A stretch of DNA of 64,000 nucleotides from positions 1,302,001-1,366,000 of the forward strand of contig NZ_SGWZ01000001.1 in the NCBI RefSeq assembly GCF_004216755.1, written 5' to 3'. This document shows, one piece after another, positions 51,525 to 60,080 of the stretch (position 1 is the first letter of the stretch; every line of letters begins with the position of its first letter). Source of the DNA: Kerstersia gyiorum (GTDB lineage: Bacteria > Pseudomonadota > Gammaproteobacteria > Burkholderiales > Burkholderiaceae_B). The notes under the pieces were generated by a model. It was given only the letters and a program-made list of their open reading frames with translations, searched no databases and had not been told where the DNA came from. A program made the position numbers and the translations under genes.

Positions 51525-52555
51525 AGTCGTTGTTCAGCCTTGCAGCCATACCTGCCGTGGTCCTGCCTTTGCTCGCCGGCGTGGCCGGAAGCGCCGAGGC
51601 AGCGGATTACAAACAGGAATATCGCCTGTCCACCAATGTCAACGAAGCATTCCCACTGGGGCGCGGCGCGCAGGAATGGGCGCGCCTGGTCACCGAACGC
51701 ACGGATGGCCGCATCAATGTGAAGTGGTATCCCGGCTCTTCATTGGTCGGCGGGGAAACCACGCGTGAATTTACGGCGTTGCGCCAAGGCGGCATTGATT
51801 TCAACGTGTCGTCGGTGATCAATTGGTCGCCCCACGTCAAGGAACTGAACCTGTTCCTGCTGCCGTTCCTGGTGCCGGATGACAAGGCCTTCGATGCGTT
51901 GACCAGCGGTGAAGTGGCAGACGAGCTGTTTGAAATCGTGAAAAAGCGGGGGGTGGTGCCCTTGGCCTGGGGCGAAAACGGCGCGCGGGAAATCAGCAAT
52001 TCCAAGCACGAGATCCGCACTCCGGATGACCTCAAGGGGTTGAAGTTCCGCGTGGTCGGTTCGCCTATTTTCAACGACATCTATACGGCCCTGGGCGCCA
52101 ATCCGACGCAAATGACCTTTGCTGACGCCCAGCCGGCGCTGCAAAGCGGCGTGGTCGATGGCCAGGAAAATCCGATTTCCCTGTTTGTTGGCGCCAAGAT
52201 GCATACCCTGGGGCAGAAGTATCTGACCAAGTGGAATTACGTCAACGATCCGCTGGTATTTGCGGTGTCGGCCAAAGCCTGGGAAAGCTGGTCGCCGGAA
52301 GACCAGGAAATCGTACGCCAGGCGGCGCAGGAAGCGGCGCGCAATGAAATTGCCGCGACTCGCAAGGGCGTGAGCCCGGGAGACGACGCCTTGATCCAGC
52401 AGGCAATCGGGCAAGGCGTACAGGTGACGATTCTCAGTGATGCCGAGAAGGCGGCATTTGCCGAGGCGACACGTCCGGTGGTCGAAAAATGGTCCCGGAC
52501 CATCGGCGAGGATCTGGTTCGCAAGGCGCAACAGGAGGTCGCGGCGACACGCTGA
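51521..52555 (+). CDS. TRAP transporter substrate-binding protein (DctP family)
   Basis: A 344-residue periplasmic protein with signal peptide SLAAIPAVVLPLLAGVAGSA. The mature part opens EYRLSTNVNEAFPLGRGAQE. The binding-site segment is LKGLKFRVVGSPIFNDIYTA, with Arg for the substrate carboxylate, and QPALQSGVVDGQENPISLF is standard for DctP. It is coupled by ATGA overlap to E1 beta, an unusual union of enzyme and transporter genes. The permease genes follow after a hairpin and a 202-base gap. Confidence 0.93.
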   Translation: MKSLFSLAAIPAVVLPLLAGVAGSAEAADYKQEYRLSTNVNEAFPLGRGAQEWARLVTERTDGRINVKWYPGSSLVGGETTREFTALRQGGIDFNVSSVINWSPHVKELNLFLLPFLVPDDKAFDALTSGEVADELFEIVKKRGVVPLAWGENGAREISNSKHEIRTPDDLKGLKFRVVGSPIFNDIYTALGANPTQMTFADAQPALQSGVVDGQENPISLFVGAKMHTLGQKYLTKWNYVNDPLVFAVSAKAWESWSPEDQEIVRQAAQEAARNEIAATRKGVSPGDDALIQQAIGQGVQVTILSDAEKAAFAEATRPVVEKWSRTIGEDLVRKAQQEVAATR

Positions 52556-52563
52556 TACGCCGT

Positions 52564-52616
52564 ACCGGCCGCCGCTACCGCAAGCATGGATTGCGCCTGG
52601 CGGCTGGCCGGTTTTT
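52564..52616 (+). terminator. Attenuator-like hairpin between dctP and the permease genes
   Basis: ACCGGCC (52564-52570) pairs with GGCCGGT (52606-52612); GCCGC/GCGGC and an inner CGCAA/TTGCG extend the stem. TTTTT follows directly. Partial termination here would give more binding protein than permease, the stoichiometry such systems need. Confidence 0.75.
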
Positions 52617-52757
52617 GCCGCATGGGTTAGCTGCGTCGCCGGGTTCGCCGGGGCGCGGTGTAGCGGCCGTGGCCCGGCGCTTGCGTCCTGGCAGGATGCC
52701 GGGCGCCGCACGATGTGCGCAGAGGCGGGCACGGCGGAATTTTCTGGAATTGGATTT

Positions 52758-53264
52758 ATGTCTGTTGAGCCATCCAAGGATGAGCCATCGTCGGGCGTGC
52801 CGGTGCGCGGCTTCCATGTGGAGGAAGCACTGGCCGCGGGCATCATGGCGGTGCTTTGCGTCATTACGTTGCTGAATGTCGCTACGCGCTATCTGACGAA
52901 TGTTTCTTTTGCATTCACCGAGGAAATCTCGGTTTTCCTGGTCGTGATGATGACTTTCATCGGTACCGCGACGGCGTTTTCGCGCGGCCTGCACCTGGCA
53001 ATGCTGGCGCTGGTCGAGCGCCTGCCCTGGCGTGTGCAGTATTGGCAGCGGGTCTATGCGCTGGCCTGCGGCATCCTGATGTTCGGCATCCTGGCGTGGT
53101 ACGGCGCCCTGGCCTGGCTGGATGACTACGACAGCGGGCTGGTGTCGCCGGGGTTGGGCGTGCCGCAGTGGTGGTATACCGCCGTGGTGCCGGTATTTTC
53201 CTGCCTGATTGTCCTGCGCCAGCTTCAGGCCCTGGCCATTGTATTGAGGCGCAAGCAGCCATGA
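52758..53264 (+). CDS. TRAP transporter small permease subunit (DctQ family)
   Basis: A 168-residue four-helix membrane protein. The signature is NVSFAFTEEISVFLVVMMTF followed by ATAFSRGLHLAMLALVERLP. ATG 52758 is the best start, although no strong ribosome-binding site is visible. Its end overlaps the DctM start by four bases (ATGA), consistent with equal production of the two permease subunits. Confidence 0.92.
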   Translation: MSVEPSKDEPSSGVPVRGFHVEEALAAGIMAVLCVITLLNVATRYLTNVSFAFTEEISVFLVVMMTFIGTATAFSRGLHLAMLALVERLPWRVQYWQRVYALACGILMFGILAWYGALAWLDDYDSGLVSPGLGVPQWWYTAVVPVFSCLIVLRQLQALAIVLRRKQP

Positions 53265-54553
53265 GCTATGACATGCTGGGGGTGATGCTGTTCGCCCTGT
53301 TTCTGCTGTTCCTGGCTACCGGAGTGCCGCTGGCGGTGGCGCTGGGTCTGTCCGGTACGGCGGTCGTCGCTTTTGCGGATCTGGGCATGCTGTCCGTGCC
53401 GATGAACGTCTACAACAGTATTTCCAAGTATCCGCTGCTGGCGATTCCGATGTTCATCCTGGCCGGGGTGCTGTTCGAACGCGCCGGTATTGCAGCTTCC
53501 ATGGTGCGTTTTGCGGCATCCATCGTGGGGCCCAGGCGCGGCGGCCTGGCTGCCACCGCGATCATTGTAGCGATGATCCTGGGCGGGATATCCGGTTCGG
53601 GCCCGGCGGCGTCTTCCGCCGTCGGTGCGGTGATGATTCCGCAGATGGTACGCGCTGCCTATCCGAGCGGTTTTGCCGCAGCCGTCGTCGGGGCCGGGGC
53701 ATCCACGGATATCCTCATTCCGCCCTCCATCGCGCTGGTGATCTACAGCATGCTGGTGCCCGAGGCCAGTGTGCCGGCCCTGTTTGCCGCAGGCATGGTG
53801 CCGGGCGTGCTGGCCGGCCTGTGCCTCATCGGCGGTTCGGTGTGGCTGGCGCGCCACCATGAAATCGGCACGGAACGCGAAGATGTCAGGCCACCATTCT
53901 GGGCCAGCCTGCGCGAGGCCATCTGGGCTCTGATGGCGCCGGTGGTGATTTTGGGCAGTATGCGCACCGGGCTGGTGACACCGACCGAGGCCGCGGTGCT
54001 GGCGGTGTTCTATGGCCTGGTCGTGGGTGTGCTGGTCTACCGCACGCTGACGCCACGGGTGCTTTACCGCGTACTGGTGGAGGCCTGCGAATTGTCGGCC
54101 ATCATCCTCATCATCCTGGCGCTGGCATCGGTCTTTTCGCTGGCCAGCAATGCCCTGGGCACCTTCGATCACATGGCTCGCGCCCTGGTTGCGTCGGTCA
54201 GTTCCGAAGTCGGCCTGTTGCTGATGATCAACTTGGTACTGCTGATCGCCGGCATGTTCATCGACGGGATCTCGATTTTCTTCATTTTCCTGCCGCTGTT
54301 CATCCCCATCATGAATTACTTTCAGTGGGATCCGGTGTGGTTCGGCATTCTCATCACGATCAATATCGCGATCGGGCAGTTCACGCCGCCGGTAGGTCTG
54401 AACCTGGTCGTCACGGCGCGTATCGCCAGGACATCACTGGAGTCCACCACCTATTGGGCCGTGATGCTGAGCCTGTTCATGGTGCTGTTGCTGCTGCTGT
54501 GCACCTTCGTGCCGCAGGTCGTGCTTTGGCTGCCCCGCGCACTCGGTTATTGA
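53261..54553 (+). CDS. TRAP transporter large permease subunit (DctM family)
   Basis: A 430-residue polytopic protein of normal DctM length. Conserved segments: SKYPLLAIPMFILAGVLFER, GGISGSGPAASSAVGAVMIP, GASTDILIPPSIALVIYSML, and the late ITINIAIGQFTPPVGLNLVV. It completes the E1/TRAP operon and ends convergently with trpB, separated by a long hairpin. Confidence 0.94.
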   Translation: MSYDMLGVMLFALFLLFLATGVPLAVALGLSGTAVVAFADLGMLSVPMNVYNSISKYPLLAIPMFILAGVLFERAGIAASMVRFAASIVGPRRGGLAATAIIVAMILGGISGSGPAASSAVGAVMIPQMVRAAYPSGFAAAVVGAGASTDILIPPSIALVIYSMLVPEASVPALFAAGMVPGVLAGLCLIGGSVWLARHHEIGTEREDVRPPFWASLREAIWALMAPVVILGSMRTGLVTPTEAAVLAVFYGLVVGVLVYRTLTPRVLYRVLVEACELSAIILIILALASVFSLASNALGTFDHMARALVASVSSEVGLLLMINLVLLIAGMFIDGISIFFIFLPLFIPIMNYFQWDPVWFGILITINIAIGQFTPPVGLNLVVTARIARTSLESTTYWAVMLSLFMVLLLLLCTFVPQVVLWLPRALGY

Positions 54554-54564
54554 GGATGCCGCTG

Positions 54565-54590
54565 CGTCTGGCAGGCGTGCCTGCCAGACG
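54565..54590. terminator. 12-bp hairpin between convergent dctM and trpB
   Basis: CGTCTGGCAGGC (54565-54576) pairs with GCCTGCCAGACG (54579-54590) across a 2-base gap. Neither side has a T tract, but the position between two convergent stop codons suggests a shared transcript end. Confidence 0.55.
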
Positions 54591-54613
54591 TCCTGGGTCA
54601 GCCGGGCAGGGAG

Positions 54614-55921
54614 TCAGGGAGCCTTGCTGGCCGCCATGTATTCCATGACAGTACCCATGTCCTTGTCGCCGCGGCCGGAGAGGTTGACCAGCACCGCCTG
54701 GTCCGGGCGCATGTCGCGCGCCAGCTTGAGTGCATAGGCGACAGCGTGGCTGGATTCCAGCGCGGGGATGATGCCTTCCGCACGGCACAGGTAATGGAAG
54801 GCGTGCAGGGCCTCCTCGTCGGTAATGCCGACATATTCCACGCGGCCGATATCATGCAGCAGGGCGTGTTCTGGCCCGACGCCAGGGTAGTCCAGGCCGG
54901 CGCTGATGCTATGGGTTTCCATGACCTGTCCATCCTCGTTCTGGATGATGTAGGTGCGGTTGCCGTGCAGCACGCCGGGCCGGCCCCGTTGCAGCGAGGC
55001 GGCATGCTTGCCGCTGTCCAGCCCCAGGCCGGCGGCTTCCACACCAATGAGACGTACGCTTTCCTCGCTGATATAGGGATGGAAAATGCCGATGGCATTG
55101 CTGCCGCCGCCGACGCAGGCGACCACGGCATCGGGCTGGCGCCGTCCCAGGCCGAGGCTGCCCAGCATATCGGGCATCTGCACCCGGCATTCTTTGCCGA
55201 TCACGCTCTGGAAGTCGCGCACCATCATGGGGTAGGGATGCATGCCTGCCACCGTGCCGATCAGATAAAAGGTGCGGTCCACGTTGGCGACCCAGTCACG
55301 GATGGCCTCGTTCATGGCGTCCTTGAGCGTCCGGCTGCCTGAATCGACGCTGGTGACGGTGGCACCCAGCAATTGCATGCGCTGCACATTGGGCATTTGC
55401 CGGCGGATGTCTTCACTGCCCATGTAAACCACGCATTCCAGGCCATAGCGGGCGCAGATGGTGGCGGTGGCGACACCATGCTGCCCGGCGCCGGTCTCGG
55501 CGATGATGCGCGGCTTGCCCATGCGGCGTGCCAGCAGCGCCTGGCCGATGACGTTGTTGATCTTGTGCGCGCCGGTATGGTTGAGGTCCTCGCGCTTGAG
55601 GAAAATCTGTGCACCGCCGGTTTCGTCGCTCAGGCGCTTGGCGTGATAGACCGGTGAAGGGCGGCCGACGTAATGGGCCAGCTCATTGCGGAATTCGGCA
55701 ATGAAAGCCGGGTCGCGCCGGTAGTGCCGATAGGCTTCGCCCAGTTCCGTGACGGCCTGTGCCAGGGTTTCGCTGATGAAACTGCCGCCATAGGGGCCGA
55801 AATGGCCGCTGGCGTCGGGTTGCTGGTAGTTGGCGTAATCTGTCGTGGCGGTGCTTGCCGGGGCGGTCTGGGCTTGGGGAGCAGCCGTTGCGGTTGCTTG
55901 CAGGGGACGATTGAAACTCAT
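54614..55921 (-). CDS. trpB: Tryptophan synthase beta chain
   Basis: A 435-residue PLP enzyme read from ATG 55921. The PLP lysine is in EDLNHTGAHKINNVIGQALL, the catalytic Glu in AETGAGQHGVATAT, and the phosphate-binding loop is CVGGGSNAIGIFH. It is the TrpB1 type that normally partners TrpA. The first 25 or so residues are a low-complexity Ala/Thr/Gln extension. No trpA, trpF or trpC is adjacent: the next genes are dctM (convergent) and, upstream, aspA. A promoter and a Trp-rich leader frame precede it. Confidence 0.95.
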   Translation of the reverse strand: MSFNRPLQATATAAPQAQTAPASTATTDYANYQQPDASGHFGPYGGSFISETLAQAVTELGEAYRHYRRDPAFIAEFRNELAHYVGRPSPVYHAKRLSDETGGAQIFLKREDLNHTGAHKINNVIGQALLARRMGKPRIIAETGAGQHGVATATICARYGLECVVYMGSEDIRRQMPNVQRMQLLGATVTSVDSGSRTLKDAMNEAIRDWVANVDRTFYLIGTVAGMHPYPMMVRDFQSVIGKECRVQMPDMLGSLGLGRRQPDAVVACVGGGSNAIGIFHPYISEESVRLIGVEAAGLGLDSGKHAASLQRGRPGVLHGNRTYIIQNEDGQVMETHSISAGLDYPGVGPEHALLHDIGRVEYVGITDEEALHAFHYLCRAEGIIPALESSHAVAYALKLARDMRPDQAVLVNLSGRGDKDMGTVMEYMAASKAP

Positions 55922-56090
55922 GGTCAGACTCCATTGCTCCGCCCACGCCGGCGCCGTACGAGGCGCCGAAAACAGGGGACGGATATTTCCAGGGATCATT
56001 CCGCCCGGCCCGTTCGCGTGGCAGCAGGGCACGGCAGAGCCGGATAGGACCGGCCACGGCAGGCGTGCATGGACGTCAGGGAGCGGAATG

Positions 56091-56166
56091 AAACAACAAA
56101 TGCCGACTGGCTGATCTCAGGCGTGCGGGATCAGCAGCGTGGAAACGATGGGGCTGTGCCATCGTT
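56091..56166 (-). promoter_or_regulatory. Candidate attenuator hairpins in the trpB leader
   Basis: In the minus-strand transcript the first stem is AACGATGG/CCATCGTT (56166-56159 with 56151-56144), which includes the third Trp codon of the leader frame. The second is GCTGATC/GATCAGC (56135-56129 with 56116-56110), whose loop holds the leader stop codon. A T-rich stretch TTTGTTGTTT (56100-56091) follows 9 bases later. The order fits ribosome-position-dependent folding, but a classic T-run directly after the second stem is missing. Confidence 0.45.
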
Positions 56167-56236
56167 CACGCTTGCAGATATGCACCCACCACGCGAGGCG
56201 CGGCGAGAGCTGGCGTTTGTTGGAAGAAGTGACCAA
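56117..56236 (-). CDS. Putative Trp-rich leader peptide upstream of trpB
   Basis: A 39-codon frame on the minus strand starting at TTG 56236, with AGGA seven bases upstream. It contains three TGG codons: a tandem pair at codons 16-17 (LAWWVHICKRERW) and a third at codon 26. This is far above the roughly one percent expected. It lies between a good promoter and trpB, about 195 bases ahead of the trpB start. Such a position and codon content are typical of attenuation leaders, where ribosome stalling on Trp codons decides the fold of the RNA downstream. It could be a chance frame; no homologue is known to me. Confidence 0.45.
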   Translation of the reverse strand: MVTSSNKRQLSPRLAWWVHICKRERWHSPIVSTLLIPHA

Positions 56237-56306
56237 GTCTGGTTCCTGTCGGAAATGATGATTCTTCGCAGCACGGCAGGCGCCGTTATTGAAGAGTCCT
56301 GATCTT

Positions 56307-56334
56307 ATTCTAACGCCCGAAGCCAGTGGCGCAA
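56307..56334 (-). promoter_or_regulatory. Sigma-70-type promoter driving the trpB leader
   Basis: On the minus strand TTGCGC (-35, 56334-56329) and TAGAAT (-10, 56312-56307) are separated by 16 bases. The predicted start near 56300 gives a leader of about 380 bases before trpB, long for a bacterial gene. Confidence 0.6.
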
Positions 56335-57040
56335 GCCCCCTGCCAGTACGGGACCATTTTTTTATCGGATGTGGCATAGATGCAGAGTGTTCGCATAATT
56401 GCCAATTTTTTCGTGTCTATGCTGGTCTGTTGCCGCCTTGACGGCACAGTCTGTCCAGGAATTTGCACCTGGATAAAAAAATTAGGGCCGGAAATGTGAC
56501 GGGGCATGGAGATTTTCCGCTGCAGCGTGTTACGATAATTTTCGATCCCTCGAATTTGTCCGCTGACCGCATCGGCGTGCTGGGCTATCAATCAGACTGA
56601 TTTCCTTTCATGCCGTATTGCGGCTGCGCGATTCCCCGATTGCGCATGAGACGCCTCGTCTGGCGTCCTTGGCCGGGCTCCAGTCTGTTTTTTCTCCCAC
56701 TCTCCGGCGATGCACGGCATGCTTGAAGCATGTGCTGCAACTCCAGCCGCGAGAGATCGAAGACCCCGGTTCCGGGGGCGTTTGCAAGTTTTTGGTTAGT
56801 CCATAGCCAGCCAGGCCAGGCGGGACGGGTCTCGTCCGTATGGAGCAGTTGCTGTTGTCAGCCTCCCAAAAGGAAGCGCGGACAGCAGTAGGCGCTTTGA
56901 CGGCAGTGCCCAGGAGGCGCTGCGTCTCCCGCATGGCTGACCACGCGCCTGCGCGCAGGCCCCGGCCATGAAGCCGTTCGGGTCGGAACCGGAAGTGGGA
57001 GCGGCGGGATGCAAGACCGCCGGTCCCTTGTTTATCTGCA
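56335..57040. other. 706-base gene-free stretch between trpB promoter and aspA
   Basis: No convincing protein frame. Several short perfect hairpins are clustered: GACGCC/GGCGTC (56650-56667), CATGCTT/AAGCATG (56718-56732), CCCCGG/CCGGGG (56764-56777), GGACG/CGTCC (56823-56837) and GCCTGC/GCAGGC (56947-56960). It may hold an RNA gene or only aspA control elements; no known RNA family was recognised. Confidence 0.4.
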
Positions 57041-58465
57041 ATGATTAAAGACGAGATGGAAACACGCCTTGAACATGATCTGCTCGGCGACCTGGAATTG
57101 CCAGCAGATATTTACTACGGTATCCAGACCTACCGTGCCGTGCACAATTTCAACCTGTCCGGTACGAAGTTGTCCGACTATCCTTCCTTTGTCCGGGCGC
57201 TGGCGATGGTCAAACATGCCTGCGCGGATGCCAACCATGCGCTGGGCCAGATGGCCGACGACAGGCACGAGGCCATTGTGCACGCCTGCCAGCGCATCGT
57301 GAACGGTGAGTTCAGCGACCAATTCCCGGTCGACATGATTCAGGGCGGCGCAGGTACGTCGACCAATATGAACATGAATGAAGTCGTGGCCAATGTCGGC
57401 CTTGAGTTCATGGGGCGCAAGAAAGGCGAGTACGCCAATCTGCACCCGAACAACGACGTCAACATGTCGCAGTCCACCAATGACGTCTACCCGACGGCGA
57501 TCCGCCTGGGCCTCTTGCTGGAGCAGCAGGAAGTGGTGGCCAGCCTGGACCGCCTGATCGACTCGCTGGAGAGCAAGGCGGGTGAACTGGCTGACGTTCT
57601 CAAGATGGGCCGTACCCAGTTGCAGGATGCCGTGCCCATGACCATGGGCCAGGAATTCCATGCTTTCGCCAGCACCCTGGCCGACGACGCGGATTACCTG
57701 CGTCTGGATGCCAAGCGCTTGCTGTATGACGTGAACCTGGGCGGCACTGCCATTGGCACCGGCATCAACACGCATCCGGATTACGCCGGCCTGGCCGTGG
57801 CCCGCCTGGCGGCTGTCAGCGGCGAAGCGATGAAGCCGGCGCGCGACCTGATTGCAGCCACCTACGACATGGGTGCGTTCGTGATGTTGTCGTCGGCGCT
57901 CAAGCGCCTGGCGATGCGCCTGTCCAAGATGTGCAACGATTTGCGCCTGCTGGGCAGCGGTCCGCGCACCGGCCTGCAGGAACTGAACCTGCCGCCGCGC
58001 CAGCCGGGCAGCTCCATCATGCCGGGCAAGGTCAACCCCGTGATTCCGGAGGCCGTCAACCAGGTGGCTTTCGCGGTGATGGGCAACGACGTGGCGATTA
58101 CCATGGCGGCTGAAGCTGGCCAGTTGCAGCTGAACGTCATGGAACCGCTGGTGGCATTCAAGCTGTTCGAGTCGCAACGCCTGCTGGCGCGTTCCATGGA
58201 TATGCTGCGCGAACTGTGCATCGTCGGCATCACTGCCAACGCCGAGCACAGCCGCAAGCTGATGGAAAACTCGATCGGCCTCGTGACAGCGCTGAACCCG
58301 TTCATCGGTTACGAAAACTCCACGCGTATTGCTGCGCTGGCCCTGGAAACGGGCCGTGGCGTGCTGGAATTGGTGCGCGAAGAAAAGCTGCTTGATGACG
58401 ACGTGCTGGAAGAAGTGCTCAAGCCGGAAAATATGATGCGTCCGCGCGTCGCGGCACATAGCTGA
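57041..58465 (+). CDS. aspA: Aspartate ammonia-lyase
   Basis: A 474-residue member of the aspartase/fumarase superfamily. The superfamily signature loop is GSSIMPGKVNPVIPEAVNQV. Aspartase-type features include DVLKMGRTQLQDAVPMTMGQ, NLGGTAIGTGINTHPDYAGL and QFPVDMIQGGAGTSTNMNMN. It interconverts aspartate with fumarate and ammonia. Fumarase C was considered; the LKMGRTQLQDAVPMT context and the overall match to E. coli AspA favour aspartase. ATG 57056 is an alternative start. A strong terminator follows. Confidence 0.9.
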   Translation: MIKDEMETRLEHDLLGDLELPADIYYGIQTYRAVHNFNLSGTKLSDYPSFVRALAMVKHACADANHALGQMADDRHEAIVHACQRIVNGEFSDQFPVDMIQGGAGTSTNMNMNEVVANVGLEFMGRKKGEYANLHPNNDVNMSQSTNDVYPTAIRLGLLLEQQEVVASLDRLIDSLESKAGELADVLKMGRTQLQDAVPMTMGQEFHAFASTLADDADYLRLDAKRLLYDVNLGGTAIGTGINTHPDYAGLAVARLAAVSGEAMKPARDLIAATYDMGAFVMLSSALKRLAMRLSKMCNDLRLLGSGPRTGLQELNLPPRQPGSSIMPGKVNPVIPEAVNQVAFAVMGNDVAITMAAEAGQLQLNVMEPLVAFKLFESQRLLARSMDMLRELCIVGITANAEHSRKLMENSIGLVTALNPFIGYENSTRIAALALETGRGVLELVREEKLLDDDVLEEVLKPENMMRPRVAAHS

Positions 58466-58500
58466 TCCATACGTCCGTGGCCTTGACCGGCCCGGGCCGG

Positions 58501-58541
58501 AACCGGGTGGGAGCCGTTGACAGGCTCCCACCCGGTTTTTT
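58501..58541 (+). terminator. Strong terminator after aspA
   Basis: AACCGGGTGGGAGCC (58501-58515), loop GTTGACA, GGCTCCCACCCGGTT (58523-58537), then TTTT: a perfect 15-bp stem with a T run. Confidence 0.95.
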
Positions 58542-58721
58542 CTTTGATGGCAAGCGGCAGGGGGCGGGCTGACTGGTACTGCAGGCTGTCAGGCTGTGTC
58601 CGCCAGGAAGGCGAGGGCTTGTGCGTGCCGGGTCTGGGCTTTGGCGCCATTTCATCTCTGGATTTTCCACCGCTGCCTGCCTGTGCAGTGGCGTTCTATG
58701 AAATGGCTGCATCCGTAATTT

Positions 58722-58738
58722 GAAATGTTATATCATTT
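58722..58738. promoter_or_regulatory. Zur-like operator upstream of the CobW-family gene
   Basis: GAAATGTTATATCATTT contains the dyad AAATG/CATTT around an AT core (7 of 8 pairs match). Its left half GAAATGTTATA is the same as the start of the E. coli znu Zur site. It lies about 60 bases before the start codon, in an AT-rich island unlike the surrounding DNA. Zinc control is inferred. Confidence 0.6.
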
Positions 58739-58799
58739 TATATTTTCGGCGAGAGCTGCCACGGCAAGCGCCCGCCTTAACGTTTCAAGGAAAGATGTC

Positions 58800-60002
58800 A
58801 TGCCAGATAGACAGGATAGGCTGCCGGTCACGGTGCTGTCAGGGTTTCTCGGTGCAGGCAAGACCACATTGCTGAATCACATTCTGAACAACCGTGAGGG
58901 CCGCCGCGTGGCGGTGATCGTCAACGATATGTCGGAAGTGAATATTGATGCAGAGCTGGTGCGGGAGGGTGGGGCCGCCTTGTCGCGCACCGATGAAAAA
59001 TTGGTGGAAATGAGCAATGGCTGCATCTGCTGTACCCTGCGCGAGGATTTGCTGCTGGAAGTGCAGCGCCTGGCGCGCGAAGGTCGCTTTGACCAGCTGG
59101 TGATTGAATCTACCGGTATTTCCGAACCTTTGCCCGTGGCGGAGACATTCACTTTCGAGGGAGAGGATGGCCGCAGCCTGGGAGAGATTGCGCGCCTGGA
59201 CACGATGGTGACGGTGGTGGATGCCTGCAATTTTCTGCGAGATTATGAGTCCCGGGACAGCCTGCAAGCGCGCGGCGAATCGCTGGGAGAGGAAGACGAG
59301 CGCACCGTGGTGGATTTGCTGGTAGACCAGGTCGAGTTTTGCGATGTGATCGTCCTGAACAAAACGGATCTCGTCAGCACCGCCGAGCGCGAACGCCTGC
59401 TGGCCATACTGCGCAGTCTCAATCCGCGCGCCAGGATAGAGCAGGCCAGCTTCGGCCAGGTGCCGTTGTCCAGCGTGCTGGAAACCGGCTTGTTCGATTT
59501 CGAACAGGCCGAGCAAGCCCCAGGCTGGCTGCGGGAACTGCGCGGCGAACACGTGCCGGAAACAGAGGAATATGGCATTGCCAGTTTCGTCTACCGCGCC
59601 CGGCGCCCGTTCCATCCGCAACGTTTTTTTGACTGGACGCGGCAACGCTGGGCGGGCGTGGTTCGTGCCAAGGGCTTTTTCTGGCTGGCCAGCCACCCTG
59701 CGCTGGCGGCCACCTGGTCACAGGCCGGGGTGGTGGCGCGCCAACAGGTAGCAGGCTTCTGGTGGGCTGCCATGCCTGCCGAGCGCTGGCCCCAAGACCC
59801 CGAGGCCATTGCGCTGATCCGGCGGAAATGGGTCGATGGGGTAGGGGATGCGCGCCAGGAACTGGTATTGATCGGTGCGGACATGGACGAACCCGCATTG
59901 CGCCAGGGGTTTGATCATTGCCTGTTGACCGACGCAGAAATGGCAGCGGGTCCGCGGGTCTGGATGGACTGGAAAAATCCGTTTCCGGATTGGCCGGACT
60001 GA
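58800..60002 (+). CDS. CobW/COG0523-family GTPase, putative zinc metallochaperone
   Basis: A 400-residue G3E GTPase. The P-loop is VTVLSGFLGAGKTTLLNHIL, the metal motif is EMSNGCICCTLRED (C-x-C-C), the Walker B-like segment is LVIESTGISEP and the guanine-specificity motif is VIVLNKTDL. The C-terminal CobW_C domain spans about 280-390. COG0523 proteins insert or move metals, often zinc. A start at ATG 58800 follows AAGGA; a longer frame would cross the Zur-like operator. This fits the Zur-regulated ZigA/YeiR/ZagA-type members that help cells cope with zinc limitation. Confidence 0.9.
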   Translation: MPDRQDRLPVTVLSGFLGAGKTTLLNHILNNREGRRVAVIVNDMSEVNIDAELVREGGAALSRTDEKLVEMSNGCICCTLREDLLLEVQRLAREGRFDQLVIESTGISEPLPVAETFTFEGEDGRSLGEIARLDTMVTVVDACNFLRDYESRDSLQARGESLGEEDERTVVDLLVDQVEFCDVIVLNKTDLVSTAERERLLAILRSLNPRARIEQASFGQVPLSSVLETGLFDFEQAEQAPGWLRELRGEHVPETEEYGIASFVYRARRPFHPQRFFDWTRQRWAGVVRAKGFFWLASHPALAATWSQAGVVARQQVAGFWWAAMPAERWPQDPEAIALIRRKWVDGVGDARQELVLIGADMDEPALRQGFDHCLLTDAEMAAGPRVWMDWKNPFPDWPD

Positions 60003-60080
60003 AGCGTGCTGCCCTGATCCGGGCAACAGTATTGGGGGCAGTCGTCTTCAGGCCGGCCGGATGTTTCCGGTCGGCAGCAT

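Noticed and set aside
56600..57000. 6S RNA or RNase P RNA in the trpB-aspA gap
   Set aside because: Neither the universal RNase P core segments nor a 6S-like long closing stem with central bubble could be traced; only local hairpins are seen.
57041..58465. Fumarase C instead of aspartase
   Set aside because: Both share GSSIMPGKVNP, but LKMGRTQLQDAVPMT and the close match along the length of E. coli AspA favour aspartate ammonia-lyase.
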